64,000 nucleotides of DNA from Methyloterricola oryzae (GTDB lineage: Bacteria > Pseudomonadota > Gammaproteobacteria > Methylococcales > Methylococcaceae), in NCBI RefSeq assembly GCF_000934725.1, contig NZ_JYNS01000007.1, positions 62,001 to 126,000 on the forward strand. Direction: 5' to 3'. Made by a program: the position numbers and the translations under genes. The notes below the pieces were generated by a model. That model was not told the DNA's origin. It saw nothing but the letters and a program-made list of their open reading frames with translations, and ran no database searches. Below are positions 18,901 through 26,629 of the stretch, piece after piece; the stretch's first letter is position 1, and each line of letters opens with the position of its first letter.

Positions 18901-20006
18901 CCCGCAAACAGGATATCCTGGCCCGCTGGGGCGGTGACGAGTTCATCTTCGCCATGGATCAGGTCGAGAGCCGGCGCAGCATCTCGGAGATTCTCGCCCG
19001 CCTCGCATCCGCACTCTCGTTGCCCGTAAAAATCGAAGACCATGAGATATCGCCCACGGCGAGCATCGGTGTGAGCCTGTTTCCCGATGACGCCGACACC
19101 ACGGACGACTTGATCAAGGCGGCGGATACCGCCATGTATCAGTCAAAACAGCGCGGCAGGAACCAGATCCAGTTCTACACCGAGGAACTGGCCCAGGCTG
19201 CCAACCGCAAGTTCACCATGGGCACCGATCTGCGGCGGGCGGTTCGATGCGGCGAACTGGTCTTGCACTACCAGCCCCAGGTGGATGTGGCGACCGGGGC
19301 GTTGATAGGCCTCGAATCCCTGGTGCGCTGGAATCATCCGCGCGCCGGCCTGATCGGTCCTTCCGACTTCCTGCCCCTCGCCGAGGAACTGGGCCTGGTG
19401 CCCGACATCGGCGATTGGGTGCTCCGGGAAGCCTGCACGCAATGCCGGTCCTGGCTGGACGCAGGACTCGTTGTGCCGCGTATCGCCGTCAACCTCGCAC
19501 CCTGCCAGCTTCAGGCGGGCTTGGTCACCAAGATCAGTCTCGTGCTGGAACGATTCGGGCTCAGCGGCAGCATGTTGGAGATAGAGATCACGGAAGGCGC
19601 GATGGAACAGGGCGAGCAGGCCCGCGCGGTGATGGGGGCGCTGCGGGATATCGGCGTGGCCATGTCCATCGACGATTTCGGCACCGGCTACTCTTCCCTC
19701 TCCCACTTGCGCAACTTGCCCGTGGACCGATTCAAGATCGATCGCTCCTTCGTCGAGGGCGTCGACGCCTGCCCGGAAAACCTGGCCATCGTGCGCGCCA
19801 TCCTGTCACTGGGCTCCACTCTGGAGATCCAGATCATTGCCGAAGGCGTGGAGACCGAGAGTCAGAGTTCAGTGCTGCAACGGGAAGGCGTGACAGCCAT
19901 GCAGGGATTCCTTTTCGGTGTCCCCCTTGGCGCCGACGCGATGACGCAGCTGTTGCGGGCAGCACAGCTCAGGCTTGGAGACATTCCGAATTCGGCGTCA
20001 CGCTAG
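15990..20006 (+). CDS. bphP: Bacteriophytochrome PAS-GAF-PHY-PAS-PAS-PAS-GGDEF-EAL
   Basis: 1338 residues; GGGAG lies before the ATG. The photosensory core starts with Cys24 in NCEAEPIHQPGSIQPTG, the biliverdin-attachment site of bacteriophytochromes. The GAF domain has RFPASDIPAQARELYRKN (from ~209) and the PHY tongue has PRRSF (478-482). Three PAS domains follow (about 525-640, 650-770, 780-890), then a diguanylate cyclase domain with intact GGDEF (981-985) and an EAL-type phosphodiesterase domain (~1075-1325) with ESL at 1109-1111 in place of EAL, VNLAPCQ, DDFGTGYSS and KIDRSFV. Both output domains keep their key residues, so light could shift c-di-GMP synthesis or breakdown. No histidine kinase module is present. 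bphO upstream supplies the chromophore. Confidence 0.96.
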   Translation: MTSRPIDPDDPSYAGFLAAALKNCEAEPIHQPGSIQPTGALVAVSMSDGLIRMASANLELLFPDARAVLGQPLAILLGETQASRVLEACSRGCDWRSAEVVGLTLRQEQREIEVDALVFISDGLLVLEIERQKRESRDLFRDLFIPVRDALWQADAEYDLRRYTQAVADQVRILTGYDRVMIYRFDANWDGTVIAESRSAGTESYLGNRFPASDIPAQARELYRKNLVRLIADVESEPVAVLPARNPLTGEPLDMSHSALRAFSPVHIEYLRNMGVRATLTISLIQNGRLWGLIACHHFSPRYIPLRVRELNEFVGRTVSLKLSNLENEERRELDRRVHELQGELLWQIRRSRNLSEDIALLRSGLLGLVRAKGALISISGVHYLFGETPSPRQVDGLLAWLRSLPPAPVFHTDNLSSLLPEAEAYHESASGILIAPLAPDGEDFILWFRGGVLQTIAWAGRPEKVLLQGSERPRISPRRSFESWIETYRDKSPSWSQVEIEAANTLATSILEVLNQRALRSSEENYRLLAEHSTDMIARIRADGVCTFVSPACLDLLGVTADAMLGRSLGEFLKEEERESLWRALARLEGSDEPVSWIFRSQRADGSPVWVEASFKSLLSLGNEGEIIVNARDITDRYTYQLAIEDLHRRNALILQSAGEGILSLDQNGIITFANERAGRLLGHIASTLPGQPGQDVLVVVDSGGAPVPEEHWPFHDHIQNKKVFREGRLLVRHEQRQTLALEYTSAPLLDGEQIAGCVLVFKEAAEQGLRLRPGHTTEAILDQAAEAVMITDAQNRIVSVNRAFTEITGYREAEVIGNTPRVLKSGIHTIQFYETLWITLIRDGRWCGEIWNRRKNGEVYPQWGSISAIYNSDGSVRNYVSVFSDNSKAKEAERELFFLANHDSLTGLPNRKNFTHKLVQLIERARRHGHRLAVAFIDLDYFKVINDSLGHSVGDSYLQTIGVRLSNVTRKQDILARWGGDEFIFAMDQVESRRSISEILARLASALSLPVKIEDHEISPTASIGVSLFPDDADTTDDLIKAADTAMYQSKQRGRNQIQFYTEELAQAANRKFTMGTDLRRAVRCGELVLHYQPQVDVATGALIGLESLVRWNHPRAGLIGPSDFLPLAEELGLVPDIGDWVLREACTQCRSWLDAGLVVPRIAVNLAPCQLQAGLVTKISLVLERFGLSGSMLEIEITEGAMEQGEQARAVMGALRDIGVAMSIDDFGTGYSSLSHLRNLPVDRFKIDRSFVEGVDACPENLAIVRAILSLGSTLEIQIIAEGVETESQSSVLQREGVTAMQGFLFGVPLGADAMTQLLRAAQLRLGDIPNSASR

Positions 20007-20026
20007 AGCGCCCGCCTGCCCCCATC

Positions 20027-21793
20027 TCAGGTCAAACTGAGCAGCACATCGCTGCGGCTGACTTCCCCGATCAGCCTGCCGCGTCCATCCACTACCGGCA
20101 GTTCCTCGCTACCCGACTCGATGAGCAGCCGCAGGGCTTCCCCCAGCGGTTGCATGGGCTGAATGCTGGGTGGTTGGGGCTGCATCAGGCTCTGAGCCAG
20201 CGCTTCAGATTCCCAATGTCCTTGGGTGATCGCAGCCGGCGCTATGGCCCCCAGCAGAAGTCCGTGACGGTCGGTGATCCAGATGCGGCTGGCGGTCGTC
20301 GTGCAGAACGCGGCTCGCAATTCATCCAGTGACGTTGACAGGTCCATAACCGCTTTGGGCTTGGTCATGAGATCCGAGACATGGGCCAAATACATGGGTA
20401 GCAGCGGCCGGTGCGGGCCGAGACTCTCTGCATAGATCGACTTGCTGCGAAGAGCGGCCGAAAGATAGCGCGAAGTCAGGCATGCGATGATCAGCGGGAA
20501 CAGGAGATTGGCATCCAGGGTCATTTCAAAGACCATCAGAATAGCCAGAACCGGGGCATGGGTCGTCGCCGCGAGAAAAGCGCCCGCACCCAACGCCGCA
20601 TAGGTGACCAGCACACCGGTCGAGTGAACTCCAGTCGCCGGGAAAAGGCTCTCGAAAAGCCAGCCCAACGCCGCGCCAATCAGCAAGGTCGGCGTGAACA
20701 CACCGCCCACCGCCCCCGAACCGGACGCAATGACCGTCGCCAGGAACTTCATGAGCAGGATGCTCAGGACGAAATCAAAGGTCGCTGGTTCTCGGAACAA
20801 GGCTTCCACGACACCATGCCCGTTGCCCCACACCTCCGGCCGCACCAGAGAGATCAGGCCGACCATCAAGCCCCCTAGGGCGAGGCTGGTGGGCAGGGAG
20901 AACCGCAGCCGTCGGAAGACGCTGCGCGAGAGCTCCAGCGAAAGCAGGAATACGGGTGCGGCCAGGCCGGCCACCAGACCCAGCTCGAATACCCGGGGAA
21001 GATCGATCGTTACCGGCGCGTTCAATACCGCGGAAGCAAAGATAGGCTGGATGCCGATCCAATGGCGTATGACCAGGGTGGCGGTGATAGCCGAAACGAT
21101 GAGCGGACCCAGCGCCTCGATGGCGATTGACTGCAAGACCACCTCGGCGATGAACAAGGCCCCCGCCAAGGGCGTGTTGAAGCCGGAGGCCAGGCCAGCG
21201 GCGCCACCGCAGGCGACCATCAGCTTCAGCTTGGGCTGCGAAACGGAGAGGCAGCGCCCCAGCACCGAACCCAGCATGGCGGATAGCTGAACCATGCCAC
21301 CCTCGCGCCCGATGGAAGCCCCGGCACTGACGGATAGCAGCGATGACAACAGGGGTAGCAGGGTCGCGCGAACACGCATGACACCATCACCGAGACGGAT
21401 GGCTTCCAGGTACTCCAATGGGCGCTGCCCAGGAAGCAGGCGCGCTCCCAGCATCAGTGCGAAGCCAGCCAGTGCGCCGCCGATTGTCGGAATCCAGACC
21501 CGCTCGATCGGCGACAGGCTCTCGGCGATCATGACGATGTCGCGGCTTTGGCCAGTGAACAGCCAGGTCAGTTGCAAATTGACCGCGCGGAAGGCCGCCG
21601 AACCCAGACCGCCTAGGATGCCGATCAGGATGGCCCATAACAGCATGCCGCTGTGCCCTGCCCCCGTCCGCCCAGCCGCTGCGCTCAGCCGCAGCCGAAT
21701 TCGCCATGCCAGCTTGTACGCTGCTGATTTGATGCCTACGCGGAAGCGCTCAAGGAGACCATGTGCGCGTCGTGGGTTGGGCTTGGCTGGCAT
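20027..21793 (-). CDS. clcB: ClcB-like voltage-gated chloride channel with C-terminal CBS domains
   Basis: 588 residues from the ATG at 21793; the frame opens to 21856 but the extension has no recognisable features. The CLC core has GASIGREGGMVQLSA with the gating Glu, GLASGFNTPLAGALFIAEVV, and GSGAVGGVFTPTLLIGAALG. The anion-selectivity GSGIP motif of ClcA-type exchangers is absent; the matching site reads PLEYLEAIRLGDG, as in ClcB. Two CBS-type repeats (from about residue 475) form a cytoplasmic regulatory tail, ending PVVDGRGRLIGEVSRSDVL, which E. coli ClcB lacks. The protein moves chloride across the inner membrane. It converges on the phytochrome gene with 20 bases between stops. Confidence 0.9.
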   Translation of the reverse strand: MPAKPNPRRAHGLLERFRVGIKSAAYKLAWRIRLRLSAAAGRTGAGHSGMLLWAILIGILGGLGSAAFRAVNLQLTWLFTGQSRDIVMIAESLSPIERVWIPTIGGALAGFALMLGARLLPGQRPLEYLEAIRLGDGVMRVRATLLPLLSSLLSVSAGASIGREGGMVQLSAMLGSVLGRCLSVSQPKLKLMVACGGAAGLASGFNTPLAGALFIAEVVLQSIAIEALGPLIVSAITATLVIRHWIGIQPIFASAVLNAPVTIDLPRVFELGLVAGLAAPVFLLSLELSRSVFRRLRFSLPTSLALGGLMVGLISLVRPEVWGNGHGVVEALFREPATFDFVLSILLMKFLATVIASGSGAVGGVFTPTLLIGAALGWLFESLFPATGVHSTGVLVTYAALGAGAFLAATTHAPVLAILMVFEMTLDANLLFPLIIACLTSRYLSAALRSKSIYAESLGPHRPLLPMYLAHVSDLMTKPKAVMDLSTSLDELRAAFCTTTASRIWITDRHGLLLGAIAPAAITQGHWESEALAQSLMQPQPPSIQPMQPLGEALRLLIESGSEELPVVDGRGRLIGEVSRSDVLLSLT

Positions 21794-22022
21794 CGGGTCG
21801 TCTTGGGGACTGAGACAAGTATCCGTATGCTCCCTTGAAGCCCCCCCGCATTGCAAGCCTTTACGCCCGGAGCTGGAAAACGGCTCTCACGTCGCCCATC
21901 AAACGGCGTCGCCTCGAACTTCCCGGAACAACACAGAGAAACGGACCGCATCACTTGGAATTTCTTCAGCCGGGCACTTCGGATATCATCACGCGTAGGC
22001 CCCACCGACCAAGGACACACCC

Positions 22023-22544
22023 ATGCCGCAAACGCTTGGTGAGATACAGAACCCTGCCTACCCAGCCCTCGCGGCCTTGCTGGAGCGCCACGACTTCCCC
22101 GAAGGAACCTGCTGGCAGCGGGAGCGGTATGCGCCCAATGCGACGGTCATTACGGAGGGAGGCTATTCCTCCAAGGTCTACCTGGTACTTTCCGGCGAGC
22201 TACGGATTCTAGGCAGCGTCGCGCTGGCCAATGAGTACCGGGTGAAACCGGGCATCCGCGATGTCGGCCCGGGGGAAATGTTCGGCGAGTTCGCCCTCCT
22301 GGACAAAAAACCCCACGCCGCCACGGTCGTCGCCGTCAGCGAAACCGAGCTGGCAGCCGTCGACTGCCAGTTACTTTGGGATTACATGGATGCCAATCCG
22401 GCGATCGGTTATCAGGTCCTGAAGGAACTGTCAGCCAGCCTGGTCGCGCGCATGCGAAAGACCAACGCCCAGGCCCTCAACTTCCTTGCCTGGGGATTGC
22501 AAGCCCACGGGTATCAGGATCACCTGAACTCCGACCCCGCCTGA
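22023..22544 (+). CDS. Stand-alone cyclic-nucleotide-binding-domain (Crp-like) protein
   Basis: 173 residues; AAGGA at 22009-22013 is a good ribosome site. One cNMP-binding beta-barrel (about 28-150) is visible: VITEGGYSSKVYLVLSGELRIL, then the phosphate-binding cassette GEMFGEFALLDKKPHAATV. The Arg that holds the cyclic phosphate in CRP is His here, so nucleotide binding may be lost or altered. A helix follows, but no helix-turn-helix, so it is not a CRP-type DNA-binding regulator. Partners are not obvious; two other cNMP-domain genes are directly downstream on the opposite strand. Confidence 0.85.
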   Translation: MPQTLGEIQNPAYPALAALLERHDFPEGTCWQRERYAPNATVITEGGYSSKVYLVLSGELRILGSVALANEYRVKPGIRDVGPGEMFGEFALLDKKPHAATVVAVSETELAAVDCQLLWDYMDANPAIGYQVLKELSASLVARMRKTNAQALNFLAWGLQAHGYQDHLNSDPA

Positions 22545-22565
22545 GTCAATCCGCGCGGGGAAACC

Positions 22566-22925
22566 TTACGCTCCGCGCTGCTGGCGCAGGCGTTGCACCA
22601 GGGTCTCCATAATCTGCAGGGCAAAGAACGGTGTTTGCTGGACAAGAAATTGAAAGCGCTTGCCATCGATGGGTTCGAGTTTGCTCCCGACGCGTGCGAC
22701 AGCCGTCGCGGTGCGTGGTCCGCGATCCACCAGACTGATCTCACCCAAACTGGCACCGGGGCCGATGGTATCGATGAGCTTTCCGCGCACGAGGATTTCA
22801 ACCTCGCCTTCGACCAGCACATACATCAAGCCGTTTGACGTATCCCCTTCAGTGAAGATGGTTTCACCGGCGGCGAAGGCAACCGCCTCCGTGGAATTGC
22901 GAAACATGTTGATGGTCGTGGACAC
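22566..22925 (-). CDS. Small cyclic-nucleotide-binding-domain protein
   Basis: 119 residues from the GTG at 22925, which has GCGGAG upstream; an ATG at 22907 is an alternative. The whole protein is one cNMP domain: FAAGETIFTEGDTSNGLMYV, LVEGEVEILVRGKLIDTIGP, and the cassette GEISLVDRGPRTATA with the expected Glu and Arg, followed by a C-terminal helix. No DNA-binding or catalytic domain. It may act as a cNMP-responsive subunit in trans. It converges with the previous cNMP gene (21 bases between stops) and starts 84 bases past the end of the DoxX-flavoprotein-cNMP gene on the same strand. Confidence 0.88.
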   Translation of the reverse strand: MSTTINMFRNSTEAVAFAAGETIFTEGDTSNGLMYVLVEGEVEILVRGKLIDTIGPGASLGEISLVDRGPRTATAVARVGSKLEPIDGKRFQFLVQQTPFFALQIMETLVQRLRQQRGA

Positions 22926-23009
22926 CGGCAGAACTCCGCAAACTGCTTAAATTGAGCCATGCTATCCCCGCCATGTGACAAAGCGGTGACAATCCCGCGG
23001 TTACCCTGA

Positions 23010-25655
23010 TCAGACCCGGATCGCCTGCAAGCGCTCGTCGATCTGTTTGCGTATGGCGTTGGCCAGGGTGCCGGAGCCGACCGTCAGGGTATGGAAGTCA
23101 TCCCGGCTCAGGACTGTCAATTCGCAAGGGGTCAGGCAGCGCACCGTCGCCGTTCGGAGGGTGTCGGACACCAGGGCCAACTCGCCAAAGAAATCGCCTG
23201 GCCCATACTCGGTGACCTTGCGCCCGTCGGTGACCACCTCGACCCGCCCGACTTCGATCACATAGGCCGTATCCCCGGTATCGCCCTGGCGGATGACTTC
23301 GTCACCCGGCTCGTAATGACAACGTTGTAGGCGTTCCGTGGCATCGGGCGCCAGGACCGCGATGTCGGCGCGGAAGGGAATGTCCAGGAACCAGTCGACC
23401 AGGATGCGCAGATTACGCTCCAGGCCGGGCAGCGCCATCAGGTTGGTCACACGGGAAATCACCCAAGCGGGGCCCCCGCCAATGAGCCAAGGCCCGAGCT
23501 TGCAGATGGAGTGACGTCCCATGTTATAGGGCTTGAGCCAGCGTTTGTGCGCGCGGAACGGCTGGGTCGCGTAGCCCTGGGAGCTTGCCCAGGCGTTCTG
23601 TCCCGCCGTCCGGCCAAGGCTGACCCAGTCGGAGGTAGTGAGAAACGGCCTTTCTCCCGCCTGGGCTTTCAAAGTTGTCGCCCAGATATGCTCGCGCTCC
23701 AAGAACTTCAGCTCCGGCGTCACAGCCAGCGGTGCCCGGTAGCTCTGCTCGTCGATGGGCACGCTGGCGTAGTCGAAGCGGGCATTGACCACCAGCCCGA
23801 CCGGTTGCCGCGTCCCATTGGCCAAAACCAGTTCGGTGGCGGTCACCGCCGTGACTTCGCTTTCGCGATGCACCAGAACGCCAGCCGCCTGCAGTTCACG
23901 GTCGCAGCGCGGGCGTATTTCCTCCTCGAAGCTGGAGAATGGCGGCTGCGTGCCTTCGAACAGATGGACCTGCCAGCCATGCTCACGCAAGACCGGATAT
24001 GAGGTTTTCGCGGTGTTGAGCATCTCGGAAATCTCCACCGCGGTGGCGTAAGGCCGCTGGCCCGAGCCAATCACCGCAAAGGCGAGCAGGCGCTGGCGCT
24101 CCGCCGGATTTTCCTCAAATTCCGCCCGCTCGACCAGATCCATGACCCTTTTGCGGATGTGCAGAGCGTCGCCCACCGAATTGATCGGACTGGAGTGGGC
24201 CATCAGCCCCGAGATGCCGATGAAATTCGGCTGCGGAAACGAGGCCAACACCAGTTCGTCATAGGGCAGCGTCATGGGCTTGTCGTCGCTGCGGCGGATA
24301 TCCACCCGTCGGCCCTCGCTGTCGATGTGAAGCAGTTCTCCCAGGATAACTCGGGTCTGGGGCAAGACCCGCCGGATCGGATTCACCGCATTGCCCGGCT
24401 GCATGGTGCCGCCGATCACTTCCGGCAGCAACGGATGGAACAGCATATTAGGCTGGTCATGAATCAGGGTAAGTTTCACGTTGGTGAACTGGCCCACCAG
24501 CTTCTCGATTTTCATGGCGGCGTGGATCGCCGCGACGGTCCCGCCGACGATGACGATGTTAGCCGCTTTGTCAGTAGCCTCCGGCATATGCCAGTACCCC
24601 GCGCTGTTGAATAGGAAGGAAAGCATCACACCATAGAAAAGCACGTGCGCCATCAGGCTTTCCGGCAGCAGCAGTGCAAAGGTGAGAAACGCGAACAAGA
24701 AGAACAGGGACAGGGGCCGAAGAAGTATGCCCGCCACGATCAGGATGCCGGCCGTCACTTCCACCAGGGTCATGAGCAGGGTGAAGGTCTCCGGCGCCGA
24801 AGACATCAGCGGCACGTCGTACAGGGTGATGATGCCGATGGCCAGATTCGGCTGCAGCACCTTGAAATTGAAACCCAGATAGAAAATGGTGACGCCCGTT
24901 AGCACGCGCATGATGGCCTGCGCCCGCGAGCGCGGCTGCGTCTCCAGCCACGCCTGCAGGGGACGGAGGCGCGGCTCGGTGGGCATGGGCACATAGAAAC
25001 TGCCTGGCCCTTGCATCACCAGGTAGATGGCCACGCCAAGCAGGGCACCCGCGTAGGCCAGTATCGGCGCGCCGAAGAGAAGAGTTGCCAGCAGAGCCAA
25101 CAGGATCAGCGCCCCCGCAAGGATGCGGACATAGACGCCAAACAGGAAGCCCAACCCCAGCAGGAACTGCACCCAGCGCAGCCAGCCCCACCCAGGCCCA
25201 AGCAGGCTCAATTCCAGATCGGGTGCGAACAGCGTGGGCGAGGCGAATGGCGCCACACCATATCGGGGCTCAAGGCCGAAGGTCGAGGATATCAGCGCCC
25301 AGGCGAGGCAGAAACGCAGGATGGGTGCGACCAGATCGCCGTAGGAACCCAGGCGTGCCTGCAAATCGGGAAACAGTTCGCGGGCGCCGGTGAACCCAAG
25401 CCGTATCCACCCCACGGTGAACAGCAGGAAGCCCGCGATCATGGAGAAGTTGAGCCAGGAAATCTCGGAATAAAGCCCCGGCATGGGCTTGGCATTCCAC
25501 TCCAGAATCTGCTCCGGAGTAAGGATCCAGCGTTCGTGAGCTTGGGCAGAATACGGAAGGAAGGTCACTACCCAAAGACCGAGGGACCATATCGGTCTAT
25601 GTGAAAAGCCGAAACGCCCCCGTGTGCAGCCACTTTCATCACACGCTTGATACAT
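23010..25655 (-). CDS. Three-part fusion: DoxX-like membrane domain, NDH-2-like flavoprotein, cNMP-binding domain
   Basis: 881 residues. The ATG at 25655 is preferred over the adjoining GTG because GGGGGA lies 5 bases before it. Residues ~1-350 form about ten hydrophobic segments; the second half (MRVLTGVTIFYLGFNFK, TLVEVTAGILIVAGILLRPL) resembles DoxX. Residues ~365-740 resemble type II NADH dehydrogenases/sulfide:quinone reductases: NIVIVGGTVAAIHAAMKI, LIHDQPNMLFHPLLPEVIGG, PYDELVLAS, and a second Rossmann motif FAVIGSGQRPYATAVEI. Both dinucleotide motifs are degenerate and the C-terminal AxGD motif is missing (HIWATTLKAQAG). Residues ~755-880 are a cNMP domain with GELALVSDTLRTATV intact. 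It may be a membrane redox sensor or quinone-linked oxidoreductase gated by a cyclic nucleotide; inference only. Confidence 0.85.
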   Translation of the reverse strand: MYQACDESGCTRGRFGFSHRPIWSLGLWVVTFLPYSAQAHERWILTPEQILEWNAKPMPGLYSEISWLNFSMIAGFLLFTVGWIRLGFTGARELFPDLQARLGSYGDLVAPILRFCLAWALISSTFGLEPRYGVAPFASPTLFAPDLELSLLGPGWGWLRWVQFLLGLGFLFGVYVRILAGALILLALLATLLFGAPILAYAGALLGVAIYLVMQGPGSFYVPMPTEPRLRPLQAWLETQPRSRAQAIMRVLTGVTIFYLGFNFKVLQPNLAIGIITLYDVPLMSSAPETFTLLMTLVEVTAGILIVAGILLRPLSLFFLFAFLTFALLLPESLMAHVLFYGVMLSFLFNSAGYWHMPEATDKAANIVIVGGTVAAIHAAMKIEKLVGQFTNVKLTLIHDQPNMLFHPLLPEVIGGTMQPGNAVNPIRRVLPQTRVILGELLHIDSEGRRVDIRRSDDKPMTLPYDELVLASFPQPNFIGISGLMAHSSPINSVGDALHIRKRVMDLVERAEFEENPAERQRLLAFAVIGSGQRPYATAVEISEMLNTAKTSYPVLREHGWQVHLFEGTQPPFSSFEEEIRPRCDRELQAAGVLVHRESEVTAVTATELVLANGTRQPVGLVVNARFDYASVPIDEQSYRAPLAVTPELKFLEREHIWATTLKAQAGERPFLTTSDWVSLGRTAGQNAWASSQGYATQPFRAHKRWLKPYNMGRHSICKLGPWLIGGGPAWVISRVTNLMALPGLERNLRILVDWFLDIPFRADIAVLAPDATERLQRCHYEPGDEVIRQGDTGDTAYVIEVGRVEVVTDGRKVTEYGPGDFFGELALVSDTLRTATVRCLTPCELTVLSRDDFHTLTVGSGTLANAIRKQIDERLQAIRV

Positions 25656-26063
25656 CACTTCCCCCGTGTACCGCCAATTCTTATTCTTGTGATCGTCCGC
25701 GCGAGGGGGATCTATGCCCCACTCGGGCCAAATCGGCCTACGAACGATTTCAGCTTGGCACCGCCGACCTCGCGTCGGTCGGCTTTCTTCTTGGAAATGA
25801 TTTTATTGGCATGAACAACGATTGGGAAGAAAAGTTCGCAAATGGCCAAAAATTCATTCGCTCATGCAATGAAGCAGCATACCGTCTATATGCGAAACGC
25901 CACATGCAGGTCGCTGCTGCCTCATCCAACTCGCTGAACCTTCTTCCGAAATCCAGACGATGTCTTCAATGGCAGCAACACCGGTTACTGGCAGTAATTT
26001 TCCAGCCGCATTCAGATATGGCGCTTGCCGACACCACGCATACTGACACCGCGAAAGGCACGC
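25656..26063. other. Intergenic region with a structured plus-strand element
   Basis: About 400 bases upstream of the DoxX-fusion gene and downstream of the next minus-strand gene. It should carry the promoter of the fusion gene. A 176-codon plus-strand frame crosses it, but its composition and overlap with the convergent gene argue against coding. The notable content is a run of three hairpins at 25703-25792. Base composition becomes AT-rich to the right. Confidence 0.4.
25703..25792 (+). ncRNA. Candidate small RNA ending in an intrinsic terminator
   Basis: Three successive hairpins on the plus strand: GAGGGGG pairing with CCCC(A)CTC (25703-25724), GGCC-AAATC-GGCC (25726-25738), and GCCGACC-TCGCGTC-GGTCGGC (25763-25783) followed by TTTCTTCTT. 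The last is a credible intrinsic terminator in the plus direction only, and no plus-strand gene ends here, so a short independent RNA is the simplest reading. No promoter was pinned down and no known family was recognised. Confidence 0.3.
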
Positions 26064-26555
26064 CTATTCCGGTTTGTCATTATTATGAGCTTCGCAGGAC
26101 ACCTTTGCGACCCACTTTTTGTCGAGACTAGCCGTTTTGGCAGTAAAGTCGTCCGTTTGCCTGATGACTAACTGGGAATTTTTGGTCGTCTTTAATTTCG
26201 CAGGCCCATTGGCACATATCGAACGGTCCACAGTGCACTTGGTAATTCCATTATAGGTATATATCGTCTTTGAAACCCCCCCCATCTTCTTAATTTCGTC
26301 AGCGGTCAAAGGAACCTTACACGTAATATCTATCTCCCCTAACGTATCGCAGCTCATTGTCGAAGTACTGGTGATTTTTGAGGTCTTATCAACCGTATCA
26401 GATCCCAAACCAGTTGGATTCTTGGTCACCAGCTTGTCTGGCAAATCCACGACACAATCGAAACCGCTCACCGCGCCGGCAAACACCGCGGAATCGACTC
26501 CCAAGATGAACACCGGAGCCAGTGCCAGGGTTAAAACCAAACCTTTCCTATTCAT
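26064..26555 (-). CDS. Secreted Cys-containing hypothetical protein
   Basis: 163 residues from the ATG at 26555, chosen because it starts a clean signal peptide (MNRKGLVLTLALAPVFILGV, cleavage after VFAGA) with AAGGGTG upstream; the frame opens 20 codons earlier. The mature part is Thr/Lys-rich with six Cys (FDC, MSC, ITC, TKC, SIC, VSC), enough for three disulfides. No family recognised. It is the last gene of a minus-strand run of secreted proteins, 74 bases after the lectin-like gene. Its DNA is AT-rich (25 G/C in the sampled 60-base line from 26341). Confidence 0.7.
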   Translation of the reverse strand: MNRKGLVLTLALAPVFILGVDSAVFAGAVSGFDCVVDLPDKLVTKNPTGLGSDTVDKTSKITSTSTMSCDTLGEIDITCKVPLTADEIKKMGGVSKTIYTYNGITKCTVDRSICANGPAKLKTTKNSQLVIRQTDDFTAKTASLDKKWVAKVSCEAHNNDKPE

Positions 26556-26629
26556 GAAATTACACCCTTCAAAACCTAGATCGTTATGTGTTTGCCATTC
26601 GCATTCATAAGTCAAATCAATCCATCACG

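Noticed and set aside
25601-26131. 176-codon plus-strand frame in the intergenic region
   Set aside because: It overlaps the 3' end of the convergent secreted gene, has Cys/His/Arg-rich composition and no ribosome site, and includes the hairpin run; no family resemblance.
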